A stretch of DNA of 64,000 nt from the NCBI RefSeq assembly GCF_019393635.1, contig NC_057863.1, forward strand, positions 3,920,647 through 3,984,646. The letters run 5' to 3'. Below the pieces are notes generated by a model. The model saw only the letters and a list, made by a program, of their open reading frames with translations, did not search any database and was not told where the DNA came from. The position numbers were made by a program, and so were the translations under genes. This document shows positions 54,313 to 64,000 of the stretch, piece by piece; the stretch's first letter is position 1; each line of letters begins with the position of its first letter. Source of the DNA: Dromiciops gliroides. Its lineage: Eukaryota; Chordata; Mammalia; Microbiotheria; Microbiotheriidae.

Positions 54313-54639
54313 AGACAAAAGTCCAAACTCCTGACAATGGCCTGGGAAGCAATGGATGACCTTGGCACCTCTGATGTCTGACCAGGCTCCAAGGCCTGCA
54401 CAGCACCTATCTCAGCTGCCCTCATTCTCCCAGTCCTTCCCGGGGTATCTTCACAGGCTTGGGGTAGACACTCTCTGGTTGTCTGTCTGCCCAAACACTC
54501 TACTCCATGTGCTACAGATTCTTGGAGCCCCGTGTGCAGGTAGGGAGAAGGTGGAACCAGAGGCGGATGAGCAGTCCTGCAAAGGGCTCAGTAGCCCTCA
54601 CACCAGAGGGGCTAGTCCTCCCTGGACACCCCATATACC
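54313..54639. other. Possible further L2-like sequence, no gene seen
   Basis: 'ggcctgcacagcacctatctcagctgccctcattctcccag' has the texture of the L2 3' region, but the match is weak. Confidence 0.35.
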
Positions 54640-54860
54640 CCTGACACTTAGGAAGTGCTTAATAACTGCCTGGTGCCTTGCTTGCCGATGTTTGAGGCAC
54701 TCTGCAAAGCATCATTCTAGGCTCTGGGGATGCCAGGACAGAAAAGAAATGTGGCCTGCCCTCCAGACGTTTCCAGTCTTTTGGGGGCTAGACAGAAAGT
54801 CCACCACAGACAGGTCAGTGCCAAGGATATAAAACTGATGGGCAGCAGGATTTGTGCTGT
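54640..54860 (-). mobile_element. L2 LINE 3' end, antisense
   Basis: 'ctaggctctggggatgccaggacagaaaagaaatgtggcctgccctccagacgtttccagtc'. Confidence 0.75.
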
Positions 54861-55009
54861 GCTGGGAAGGAGTGCAGAGGCAGGAATTCATTCTGGGCAC
54901 CTCCCTCAGCTTTCCCCACGTGATGATGCAGCCACCATAGACTGGCCTTAGGGCACTTGCTTCCATGCCCGGCTCTATGTCTGATCCATCAGCCATTTCT
55001 CGCATTTCC

Positions 55010-55278
55010 TCCCTTCTCAAATTTGCCTTATAGTGTCCTGGGCTTCCTGCCTGGACTGCTAGTCCTCCTCACCCACAGCCCCCACCCTTAGACTGCCTTG
55101 TACGGCAGCACATTGTCTCCATTTCGGGGGTGTTGTCTCCCCTATTACTGCATAAGCTCCTCGATGTCAGGGACCTTCGTGTAGTCTCTTCTGTCTTTGT
55201 GTCTCCAGGACCTATCACGGTAGCTGGTACCCAGAAGGTGCTTCATAAATACGTTTTATTAATTCACTGGCTGATCGA
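55010..55278 (+). mobile_element. L2 LINE 3' end
   Basis: 'ttactgcataagctcctcgatgtcagggacc', 'ctttgtgtctccaggacc' and 'gaaggtgcttcataaatac' in order. Confidence 0.8.
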
Positions 55279-55361
55279 CCAGGAGGTATCCTCTAATTCT
55301 CCCTGACAAGCTGCAGACACAATCCACTTCTGTTATTCCTTACCTTAAAGAGTAACTTGAG

Positions 55362-55509
55362 CAGCTAGGTGGCACAGTGAATAAAGCACCAGCCTTGGAG
55401 TCAGGAGGACCTGAGTTCAAATCTGGCCTCAGACACTTGACATTTACTAGCTGTGTGACCCTGGGGAAGTCACTTGACCCTCATTGCCCCCCCCCACACA
55501 CACACACAA
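55362..55509 (+). mobile_element. Marsupial SINE with C-run/(CA)n tail
   Basis: Ends ccctcattgccccccccccacacac: the tail is a C run followed by CA units. Flanking words agtaact at 55351-55357 and within cacaaagtaact after the tail suggest a short target-site duplication. Confidence 0.92.
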
Positions 55510-56335
55510 AGTAACTCCAAAGTTCCACAATCAGCCATAGAATTTGAGGGAGCTCCCAACAGCTTTCCCCTAGAGATTTCTGCTTGGATGATGGAGACTG
55601 CCAACACCGCCCTCTCTACTGCCCGGCTTTTCTCAGCTTTCTCATTTGCCTACTTTCACTTCTACTCTAATAAATACCCCCAACTCCTCAGCAGCAATTG
55701 GTCCATTTCTACCCACAATGCCCCAGGAGGATGAGGAGAGGCAGACAGCAGAGCAACTTCCCCCCTTCCCACCTCAGATATTACCTCTCCAGACTGGCAC
55801 CCTCCCCTCAAGCTTCCTGTGTCTTAAAGAAGGCCCCCCTGGGTGGGGCATGAGGGCAGGGCAGGACTCTGTCCTCGTTGTCATGGGGAACCACCCCCAG
55901 GGAAACACCATAACTCTGCCCACTTTGAGGTCCTTCCCACCTTATTGTTCAGGGCCTTCCCTCGTGGCCCCAAGGACTCAGAGACTCCCAGACCACTGAG
56001 GGGGAGAGTTAAGATCCTCAGCTCCTCTGTCCAATTCCTCACCACACAATTAGGCAAAGACAGTCAGTCATAGTAGAGTTTAGCGAATTATTATTTTTAC
56101 CCATATATCACAACGCCATTAAACGTGCAGTACTTAATGACTGAGAGCACTTAGAGATCTGATGACAAGCTGAATGATGGATGGAAGGATGCGTCACAGC
56201 CTGGGAGAGAGAACAATGCCAGCCCGGGAAGGAGCAGCCCCGGATTCTGGGCCAGGTGAGCCTCCATTTCTTTATTAGTGAGTTGGTGGATTCGCCTTCA
56301 CAAAGCTCTCTTGGGTCCTTTCCAAGCAAGGCGGC
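55510..56335. other. Non-repetitive sequence, no gene seen
   Basis: The part 56040-56170 is AT-rich (cgaattattatttttaccc). No gene was recognised. Confidence 0.4.
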
Positions 56336-56775
56336 TCTGAGAGCCGGTTGTTAAATTTGGGGTATCTATACCTCAGAAATCAGCAAATGCTCCAAATCAA
56401 GGTTTGGTTTATTGTTTTGTCAACTGCCTATTGATGGCATCCTGCTTTTTAGAGATCCGGTTGTTAAACACTTAGCAGCGCTCTACCTCTGCTAATAAAA
56501 CACCAATTCCAACGGTATTATGGGAAGAGCAAGGACACAAATGCTGAAGATCTAGGTTAGAATACCCTCTACAGTAATAAGGACGGTAAAGGGGGTGGGG
56601 GGGTGCAAGGGTTCCGGGACACTGATAATAGGTTCAATTTGGACATGATTTGAAGATGTCTCCAGGCAGGAGTGTACTATAGCTGAGCGTATTCAGCATA
56701 AGGATTTACACTTTGGAAATGAGCAAATGCTATTGATCAGGGCTTAATTTCTTGTTTTGTTGATTGGCCCAATTT
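56336..56775. repeat. Diverged repeated blocks, possible ancient element
   Basis: The phrase 'agccggttgttaaa' at 56341 recurs as 'atccggttgttaaac' at 56455, and 'gcaaatgctccaaatcaaggtttggtttattgttttgtc' (about 56374-56422) recurs as 'gcaaatgctattgatcagggcttaatttcttgttttgtt' (about 56721-56761). Both pairs are direct. The family is not known to me. Confidence 0.55.
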
Positions 56776-56865
56776 AAGAAAGTGAAGGAGAAGATATTCC
56801 CAATAGAGATCAAACTTATAAATGTGTCATATGTACATTTTCTGCCAGAGAACACGCAGGTAAAC

Positions 56866-57020
56866 GGTTTTGTTTTTTTTTTTTTGCAAGTCCATGAGGG
56901 TTAAGTGACTTGCCCAGGGCCACACAACTAGTAAGTGTCAAGTGTCTGAGGCTGGATTTGAACTCAGGTCCTCCTGACTCCAAGGCAGGTGCTTTATCCA
57001 CTGCACCACCCAGAGGCCCC
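56866..57020 (-). mobile_element. Marsupial SINE, antisense
   Basis: Poly(T), gcaagtccatgagggttaag and the B box complement, ending caccacccagaggcccc. Short duplication aggtaaac at 56858-56865 and 57024-57031. Confidence 0.93.
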
Positions 57021-57031
57021 TGAAGGTAAAC

Positions 57032-57544
57032 TTTTAGTGGCCACACCACTCTCTATGCTCAGTTCAAGATTCTGGCAGTTGGAAATCCAAGAGTGGAGGT
57101 AAAGTGAGCTGTTAGGGCTGTGTAAACAGTGTTTCTCAATAGGCGTTTCCTCTCCTGAACCAGGACTGGTGGAAAATGTCTACAATTCTGAGCTATAAAA
57201 TGCATGGAGCGCTCTAACAAGCAAAGTCTATAGCTGACTTTCAACTTAAGGGAAATCTGCCAAACTGGACCCTCCTCTGGCCTCCTGTGCCACATGGATG
57301 CTGGGAGACACTGATGCCTGCCGTCGATCCACAGGTGTCAGGAAGTAATGGATGAGATACATCTGGTGTGAGCTATAGGGTAAGGCTATCCCAAACCACA
57401 CCTCAAGGAGAAGTAGCACAGTGCCCAGCATGCAGTTGGTGCTTAATAAATGCTTATTAGCTGACTGTGTCTGCACCACTTTAAGCAGGTATAGACTGTT
57501 GGTAACACATGCAGAACCTAGAAACCATGCCATAGCCATTCCTG
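57032..57544. other. Non-repetitive sequence with an L2/MIR 3' trace
   Basis: 'agcacagtgcccagcatgcagttggtgcttaataaatgc' at about 57416-57455 is the plus-strand 3' terminus of an L2 or MIR element. No gene was seen. Confidence 0.5.
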
Positions 57545-57850
57545 GAGCCCATCGATCAACAAATATTTATTAAGCATCTGTACCATGTGAGAGACATCCC
57601 CCTAGTGACCCTTCCAAGTTCTGGGAGCCCGGACAAGCAACCTCAATGCATTCATTTCTTCTTTATAAATGGGTCACTACCTTTGTTGGTGGTAGGCTTC
57701 TCCCACCGGCTGTTGCCCTCCATGGAAAAGAAAAAATCAATCCCATTTCCTTCGAGCGTATGCAGAGCCCATGCTATGTGCAGGAAGGGTAAAGGGTGGA
57801 TACAGAGCATGCAGCCCTGGAGACTTGGCAATACAGTCTGAATGAGCAGA
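57545..57850 (-). mobile_element. Decayed L2-like terminus, antisense
   Basis: 'tcaacaaatatttattaagcatctgtaccatgtg', then a gap, then 'gagcccatgctatgtgcagg'. Confidence 0.45.
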
Positions 57851-57954
57851 CCTGGACATAGAAATGCATGCCCATTGGCACCCAGAAGAGGTTGGAGGAT
57901 CATTTCTCAGAAATGGTGGGAAAGGGTTCTCACAACAGAAAGGAGATCAGACTC

Positions 57955-58215
57955 CATAGAAGAGAGGAGCATTGACCGTCTGAGGCAGGAGGGGGCTAAG
58001 TGACCTTCTAGTCTAACCCTGTTTATTTTTTTAAACAAAAATTATCTGTATTTGTTTGTATAACCCCTTCCCTTCCCCACATACTCTCCCCTTCCCTCCT
58101 AATGTAGACCTGTCATTGGCAAATGAGGAACAGAGTCCCTTGCAGGCTGACATTGGGTGATTGTGTGGCTTGGGGATCCTTAGAAGCCCAGCTTTCCTCT
58201 GCCTGGGTGAATGGA
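57955..58215 (-). mobile_element. MIR/THER1-type element, antisense, interrupted
   Basis: 'aagtgaccttctagtctaaccctgtt', then about 85 bp of T/A- and C/T-rich insert (58025-58110), then 'cattggcaaatgaggaacagagtcccttgcaggctg'. Confidence 0.55.
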
Positions 58216-58337
58216 TTATTGAGAACTGGTCTTTTAAAATAACTGTGAGTGAGCTACCTGGGCTTAGACCCCCATCCTTCACATTCCTGAGGAGGGAGTC
58301 TACCAGAGTTTGACCTCATGACCCGGCCTCAGGGAGC

Positions 58338-58990
58338 CACACACACACACAACTCAACACATATCACTCCCCAACCCCCACTACATATACCTGCCACAAC
58401 ACACACATACAAAACATATTACACACACATACATCACATGTATCCACACACCACAGAACATACACACTACACATACACTGTACCTACCACAAACATATAC
58501 AACTCCCCACATATACCTACATCCATACCACACATACTCCCACACCGCCCATAGACGATACACACGCATTTCACACCCTGCCCCCACCTACAGCCCCCAT
58601 CTCTACATACCCCATACATATACCACACACCGCACAGAAGCCACACAGAACATATGCACACACACCCTACCTACCACACATTTGTATACCGTACCGCCAA
58701 CACACTCCACACCAGACTACACACATCGTACCTACCACACACATATGCCATACTCCCCACATGCACACTCACTCCACACCACACCACACACACACAGAGA
58801 CACACTCCACACCATAACACACGCACATATACACACTCTACACTATAACACACACATACTCTATACCTTCTATACCACACCATACCACACACACTCCACA
58901 CCATAACACACACACACTCCACACCATAACATCCCCCCACAACACACACACACACACTCTACACCATAACACACATACACACACACTCGC
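58338..58990. repeat. Long CA/CCA-rich low-complexity block
   Basis: About 650 bp of ACACA, CACCATA and TACCACAC words, with little G on the plus strand. The phrase 'acaccataacacac' recurs at intervals in the second half (58808-58972). It gives spurious Cys/Val-rich frames on the minus strand. Confidence 0.93.
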
Positions 58991-59222
58991 ACTCGGCTCC
59001 CAGGCTCTCATCCAGGCTGCCGGGGCTGTTTCCAGAAAGGTCATTTAGTGAGGACTTTCAGGCCTCTCTGTGTCTGGTATTCTGGCATTTTTCACATTCT
59101 CTGCCTCCCCTGACTCAGGGAAGCTTCTGGGGGTCTGTTTATTCTTCCAAAGTCGTGAGAAAGAAAGAGAAAAGAGGAGGAATGGCTGGCGAGGTCAGGC
59201 CAGTTGTCTCTGTCTGAGGTCT
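58991..59222. other. Short non-repetitive stretch
   Basis: Nothing recognisable. Confidence 0.35.
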
Positions 59223-59224
59223 CC

Positions 59225-59368
59225 TCTCCATGATTTACAGCAGGAAGGGACCTTCGAGCCAGTGTGCCCAGTGACCTCATTTTACAGATGAGGAAATAGA
59301 GGTATGGGGAGGTCCCCTGGCTATTGAGCGTCAGAGACAAGGCTAGAAGTCAGTTCTTCTTGACTCCC
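59225..59368 (-). mobile_element. MIR/THER1-type CORE-SINE, antisense
   Basis: 'ggaagggaccttcgagccagtgtgcccagtgacctcattttacagatgaggaaatagagg'. Confidence 0.75.
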
Positions 59369-60345
59369 TATGTATGTCCCGCTTGTCCTGTTCTGCTGCT
59401 TTCCTCCTCAATGATCCAAATGAACCCTCTCCCCCCTTCCCTTTGGAGATGCCCGGCTCCCTAACCTGGGCATACTTAACCCACCTTAAAGTACTCTGTG
59501 GGCGGGAGTTAGGACAAGGATCGCTAAGAAGATACTTGAACCTCTTAGATTCTACAGGTTTGGGCTAGGGCACCCTAACCTGAGCCACCTCCTTCTTACT
59601 TGTGCCCCTCCCCCAAACCTGTCTCAGGCTCAGGATCTTGTGGGGCCCTCGTCTCATCCGTGATTGCTGAAGTTTAGACATCTCTTTTGTGTAGGTGTCT
59701 GGGTCTGGTCCCCAGGAAGGAAGTCCATCTCAACTTTCTACTGGGGTGCCCCATCCCCAGGGGAGGACTGACCAACAGACAGCTACGGACTCCCTCCCCC
59801 CACCTCCAGCTCCTCTGGCTGTGGGGGAACAAGTAGGCACAGATGCTTCTGGGCTGCCGGACTCATCCTTGTTCTGTCTGTACCCAGAAAGCCTCACATC
59901 CTTCCCTCCCCCAGGCCCCCCCCCCATCTGGCAAAATGGGGCCAAAATGGGATGCATAAATTTCTCATCAATGGCCCTCTGCAAAGTGCCCCTTCTGGGC
60001 CTGACTGGTATCTTCCCATGGGCTCTGATCCTTCTGAGAGCCAAGGGTGCCCTCTCCTGGCCATAGACCTCAGTTTGTTCTGGAGGAGAAGGTAGATGGT
60101 GGGGAGCATGGTTGGGCAGGGAGAGGATGCAAAAAAGAGCAGTCTTACAGCAAAGGGGATTCATGGGCTGGTGGGCCCAGGTTAACAGTGGAAACCAGGG
60201 AAGGGATCCTTGTGGGTACAGGTGTTTGTGCATGAATGTCAAGGGCTTAGAGGGAGCTGCCAACCAGGAGAGGCCACATCGCTATAGACATTAGAGGTGT
60301 TACCTTGACGATGGCCTCTATCCCCACCCCTTCTCCTGTGAGGGA
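59369..60345. other. Non-repetitive sequence, no gene seen
   Basis: A 177-codon minus-strand frame (59730-60263) is the longest non-repeat frame in the window, but it overlaps a 123-codon plus-strand frame and has no domain I recognise. I leave it uncalled. Confidence 0.4.
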
Positions 60346-60347
60346 TG

Positions 60348-60425
60348 CACTATTAGGGCTCCATCATACAGATGGAGAAACTGAGGCCAAGGAGTTAAGT
60401 GAACCTAGATCTATCTGGACTCTCA
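60348..60425 (-). mobile_element. MIR-like core fragment, antisense
   Basis: 'catcatacagatggagaaactgaggccaaggagttaagtgaac'. Confidence 0.55.
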
Positions 60426-60489
60426 ACTTTGCTCCATTTCACCAGTTTCGTGGCTTCATCCAGTTGGAGCTGGGCATCCTCCTGGGATA

Positions 60490-60688
60490 AAAAGCATCAT
60501 TGGCTGGACAGTACGTGGGGCCAGGAAGAGCTGAGTCTGATCCCGACTTTCCCACTGAATCACTGTGAGAGCCCGGGCAGGGCATTTAGCCTCCAGGAGC
60601 CTCAGTTTCCCCATCTGTCCATTGATGATTGATAGATAGATGAGGTCTAAGGTCACCTCCAACCCTTCTCTCCTCTGGTTTGAGGCCC
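60490..60688 (+). mobile_element. MIR/THER1-type CORE-SINE
   Basis: 'aggaagagctgagtctgatcccg', 'gagagcccgggcagggc', 'gcctcagtttccccatctg', 'gatgaggtctaaggtcacctcc'. Confidence 0.7.
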
Positions 60689-60884
60689 CCCCACTGTAGG
60701 CCAAGGTCACAGGGCTCACCCCCTGAACCTCACAGAAGCTCTGCCATACTGAACCCCTGATACCCACCCCCTTTGCAGGCTGACTTCTGCCCCTTTCTGG
60801 CCCCAAGGGCAGTGAGAGCATGCTGTTGTCAAGCCGCAGGGAGGCTCCCTGACTTTTCTAGTCTTCTCCCACACGAGGTGATAC

Positions 60885-61055
60885 AAAGAGCTTCATTCTG
60901 GAAGCTGGAAGACTCAGCTTTGTGTCTTTAATGATTGACTATTTTGGACTTTGGACGAGTTGTGTCTTTGCCGAGGACTCAGCTTCTTTTTTCTGGCACC
61001 TAAGGAGGCTGAACGGCTAAGGTCCCTTCTAGCTTCTACATTCTTTTATTCTATT
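60885..61055 (+). mobile_element. MIR-like fragment, decayed
   Basis: 'cattctggaagctggaagactc' head and a 3' 'ggctaaggtcccttctagcttctacattc'. Confidence 0.45.
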
Positions 61056-61151
61056 TGATGAACCCTCCTTAAAACAGCTTCAGAGAATGCTATTATTTTA
61101 AAGAATAGAGATTGTTCCAGAACTCTCTCCAAGGCTTAAAAGTCTTACCCA

Positions 61152-61303
61152 GGGGGCAGCTAGGGGGTGTAGTGGATAAAGCCCCAGCTCTGGATTCAGG
61201 AGGACCTGAGTTCAAATCTGGCCCTGGACACTTGACACTTACTAACTGTGTGACCCTGGGCAAGTCACTTAACCCTCATTGCCCTGCCAAAAAAAAAAAA
61301 AAA
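61152..61303 (+). mobile_element. Marsupial SINE
   Basis: Ends ccctcattgccctgcc plus 15 A. Flanked by aaagtcttacccag (about 61139-61152) and aaagtcttgcccag (61314-61327), one mismatch, with 10 bp between the A-run and the second copy. Confidence 0.93.
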
Positions 61304-61384
61304 GTGCCAGAGTAAAGTCTTGCCCAGAGCTCTGTTCATGTTCTAGGATGTCTTCCAATGAGGTGGGGATTGGAGCCAGCTTGG

Positions 61385-61545
61385 GGGGGTCTTCCTTCCA
61401 CCATTCCTATAGCATTTTACCTTATGACAAACTACCTTGCATCTCATTTATCCATGGATGTATATTCCTTCCAGCCCCTAGATTATAACCTCCTTGAGGA
61501 CTGGAATTATCTTGGGCACATAAATATATTTAATTATTAGCGAGT
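61385..61545 (+). mobile_element. L2 LINE 3' fragment
   Basis: 'ttccttccagcccctagattataacctccttgaggactgg' and 'gggcacataaatat'. Confidence 0.65.
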
Positions 61546-61960
61546 ATTCCCAATAACAATTTAAAATCTTTTGAAAAGTGGTTTACATGTGTTATGTTAT
61601 TATCTGTGAATCTCAGGTGTGCGGGGTGTTCAGGGAGGACCAGCACCTCTGGGGTACAGGATGCTGAGCCCTCTTCAGGGCTGCTCATACACCTTGGGTG
61701 TCCAACTGATTCATCCAATCCTCATCTGTGGCTAAAAGAAGCTGGAGCATGCACAATGGTCACACCCTGGTAACACCATCTTGGCAGACAGGCTAACCCA
61801 CAAGCCCCAGATCTGTCAGTGAGTTAGAAGGGTGTCTACCCCAAGCGTGTAAAGACTTGCCTGGGCAGAATGGGTGGCTGAGAACCATTTGTTCCAACGA
61901 TCATTAAGGCGGCTGAAGCAGGTGCTGTGGAGAGCTTAGAGATTAGTCAGACTCTGAAGA
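61546..61960. other. Non-repetitive sequence, no gene seen
   Basis: No gene or clear repeat recognised. Confidence 0.4.
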
Positions 61961-62155
61961 CAGCAAGGTCGTCCACTGTATCCTGAGCCATTGCCAATTA
62001 TCTGAACTTCTTGCCACTGGACTTTAATGGCTCTGGAAGAGAGACTGAGGCTATGATTTTGTGCAACCCTGGCTTCATTGAAATCCAATTCACCTGCAAG
62101 TCAAGACATTACCCATGATGTCACTGGTCCTCTTTGAAAATGAAGGATGAATGTA
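61960..62155 (+). mobile_element. Full tail module of the composite SINE
   Basis: 'cttgccactggactttaatggctctggaagagagactgaggc ... ccaattcacctgcaagtcaag ... ggtcctctttgaaaatgaaggatg'. It retains a middle part that the copy at 53205-53340 has lost; the SINE head is not clear here. Confidence 0.75.
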
Positions 62156-62228
62156 TCTGAGTGGCAAATATAACAAAAAAAGGAAATTATTGGTTGTTGG
62201 AGGGGGTGCAGGAAAAGCGGGACACTAC

Positions 62229-62749
62229 TGTTGGTTGTAAAGAATTAATTGTTATTTGAGGTTTTGATGACCCCATCTTTTGGCTAAGGTGCCTCACCTC
62301 TTCAGTGGCACGGTGCTCCACCCACTGGTTGTAGCCATCGCCATGGGCCTGGCAAAATGATAACGACTGGAAACCCAGTGAGGGCAGTCATGTGACTGTC
62401 AGTCAGGGCTGCCAGCCAATTGGCTTGGGGCTGTGTGTGGTCAGGGTGGGGTCTGCTGGGAAGGAGAAGGGAGGAGTTTTGGCAATCTAGCTTGAAGCTG
62501 GAAAGTGACAGGATGCAGCCATGTGTTCTCAGCTGATCCTTGGGCAGTGGTGTTATCCAGGTTGTATCGTTTCCCTTCCCCCATTTTTTTCCTTTCCCTT
62601 AATTCTACTGATCTTGCTTGTGTTTTTAAGTTCATTCTTGTTAATAAACCCTGTTCTGTTTTTGAGGGAGACTGTTGGTCTCCTTCCTTGCCCCAATATT
62701 GTGGCAAGCTGCCTAGCTAACACTCCCCAATTAAAATTTGGCCCCTACA
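62229..62749 (+). mobile_element. LTR-like element, copy B
   Basis: Possible borders TGTTGG (62229) and CTACA (62749). It has a pyrimidine-rich stretch, ttaataaa at about 62640, ccccaatattgtggcaagc and aaaatttggcccc, the same order as copy A at 20380-20880. No coding region is attached and no target-site duplication was found. Confidence 0.5.
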
Positions 62750-63440
62750 TGGTGGAGTTGTGAATGGATCCAACCATTTTGGAAAGCAATTTGGACCTAT
62801 GCACAAAGGGCTGTTAAACTGTGTATACCCTTTGATGCAGCAATACCATTGCTAGGTTTATATCCCAAAGACATCCCCCAAAAGAGAAAAAAAACCTATT
62901 TATACAAAAATATTTTATCAGCTCTTTTTGTGGTGGCTAAGAATTGGAAGTCAAAAGGGATGCCCATCCATTGGGGAATGACTAAACAAGCTGTGTCATA
63001 TGATAGTGATGAAATATTACTGTGCTATAAGAAATGACAAGCAAGACAATTTCAGGAAGGCCTGGAAAGACTTGTATGAACTGATGAGTAATGAAGTGAG
63101 CAGAACCAGGAGAACACTGTGCACAGAGACAGCAATATAGTTTGATGAGGAACTGTGACTGACTGAACTATTCTCAACAATACAACGATCCAAGACAATC
63201 CCAAAGGACTAATTATGAAGCTGACTACCCATCTCCAAAGAAAGAACTGATATTGATGGAACACAGACTGAAGCAGGCAATTTGTCACTTTCTTTCATTT
63301 TTTTCAAGTTTCTTATACAAAATGACCGATAGGGTCACGTTTCACATAATTGCACCTCTGTCTGATCGCTCACCACCTCAGGGAAGGGAGGGATGAAGGG
63401 ATGAAATTTGGAACTCAAAACTTTAAATTAAAAAATGTTT
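62750..63440 (+). mobile_element. L1 LINE 3' end
   Basis: Sense L1: 'gagttgtgaatggatccaaccattttgg', 'gggatgcccatccattgggg', 'gagcagaaccaggagaacactgtgcacagag' and an A/T-rich tail. It is collinear with the antisense copies at 1-600 and 8160-8530. A 99-codon frame (62738-63037) is a remnant of L1 sequence and not a gene. Confidence 0.88.
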
Positions 63441-63544
63441 ATTATGCAAAAAATTCACATAATTTAAACAATGAAAAAGAAAAGAAAATGAAGCATGGAG
63501 ACAACAACCCTTGTGTGTATTTTTGTAATGCTCACCACAACCAG

Positions 63545-63650
63545 ATATCCTCAGTTTCCTGAGAGCAGAGGCTGATTTATCAATGCATGTGTCTTTGTGT
63601 CCCTAGCACCTGGCAATTGATCAATAAGCAGTTATTAAATGGCTACTAGG
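63545..63650 (+). mobile_element. L2 LINE 3' end trace
   Basis: 'gagagcagaggctgatttatc', 'gtgtctttgtgtccctagcacctgg'. Confidence 0.6.
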
Positions 63651-63779
63651 TACCATGTACTGTAGCCCATGCTGGGAATGCAAAGCCAAATCAAACCGAT
63701 CTCTCCATCGGCTGTGCTAATGGGTGGCGTGCATATAATAGCATATACATGATGCCTAAAAGTAGGCATCTGCAGCTAA

Positions 63780-64000
63780 TCCACTGGAAGTCACCTGCAA
63801 TGGGCTAGGGGCTGTGCTAAGCTCTAACACAGATAAGAGAAACAGTTCTTGTCTTCAGAGGAGTTACAGTCTATCTGAAGGGACAGAATGTAGAGAGCTA
63901 AAGTCTATTCCAAATCAACATGAAATAGATACAATGCAGCCAGGAAGGGAGGGCCTTGGAAGTGGGAGGGGGCAGTGTCAGGGAAGGCTTCATGAAAAAA
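63780..64000 (-). mobile_element. L2 LINE 3' end, antisense, runs off the window
   Basis: 'ggctgtgctaagctctaacacag', 'cagaggagttacagtctatctgaagg', 'gtgtcagggaaggcttcatgaa', in order, reaching the right edge. Confidence 0.75.

Noticed and set aside
58338..58990. CRISPR-like spaced repeats
   Set aside because: Recurring words are part of a low-complexity CA block with no constant-length spacers, and the window is mammalian.
59730..60263. 177-codon minus-strand frame in non-repetitive DNA
   Set aside because: No recognisable family or domain, and it overlaps a plus-strand frame of 123 codons; a chance frame in GC-rich sequence cannot be excluded.
62738..63037. 99-codon frame that looks protein-like
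   Set aside because: It lies wholly in the L1 3' end and matches the antisense L1 copies elsewhere in the window.

Overview
The window looks like nuclear DNA of a marsupial mammal. The evidence is its repeats: many copies of a tRNA-derived SINE with the head GGGGCAGCTAGGTGGCACAG and a B box reading GAGTTCAAATC, L1 fragments with the marsupial type of 3' end, and abundant decayed L2 and MIR/THER1-type repeats. No eutherian-specific SINE was recognised. The species cannot be fixed from the sequence. Repeat family names are from memory of consensus sequences, not from a search.

I see no intact host gene. The only recognisable protein-coding homology to a cellular gene is a processed retrocopy of CHCHD5 (3307-3828). 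It is intronless and ends in AATAAA plus a short poly(A). All four CX9C motifs are open, but there is no start ATG. It sits inside an older antisense L1. The window is therefore best read as intergenic or intronic DNA.

Layout. 1-4850 is antisense L1 broken by a SINE with an RTE-like tail and by the CHCHD5 retrocopy. 4950-9430 has simple repeats, an L2 fragment split by an antisense L1, and non-repetitive sequence. 9418-11345 has a SINE pair, a GGAA tract and another antisense L1. 11345-18770 is mostly non-repetitive sequence with MIR and L2 fossils and a SINE pair that used the same target twice. 18769-19544 holds two runs of N (assembly gaps). 19545-22180 has SINEs, a target-site-flanked L1 3' end and an LTR-like block. 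22280-28200 is rich in L2, including 1.6 kb of antisense L2 reverse-transcriptase fossil. 28240-29330 is a probable antisense endogenous retrovirus LTR. 29330-46190 is non-repetitive sequence with MIR, L2, SINE and microsatellites. 46195-47140 is a near-pure polypyrimidine block with a higher-order period of about 366 bp. 47150-58000 is non-repetitive sequence with scattered repeats. 58338-58990 is a CA-rich low-complexity block. 58990-64000 has fossils, a second LTR-like element, an L1 3' end and an L2 that runs off the window.

How the parts relate. Nothing here forms an operon or pathway. What the sequence records is insertion history: target-site duplications can be read directly for many elements, two sites were hit twice by SINEs, and several retroposon tails have grown into microsatellites. 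No undescribed protein system was found.
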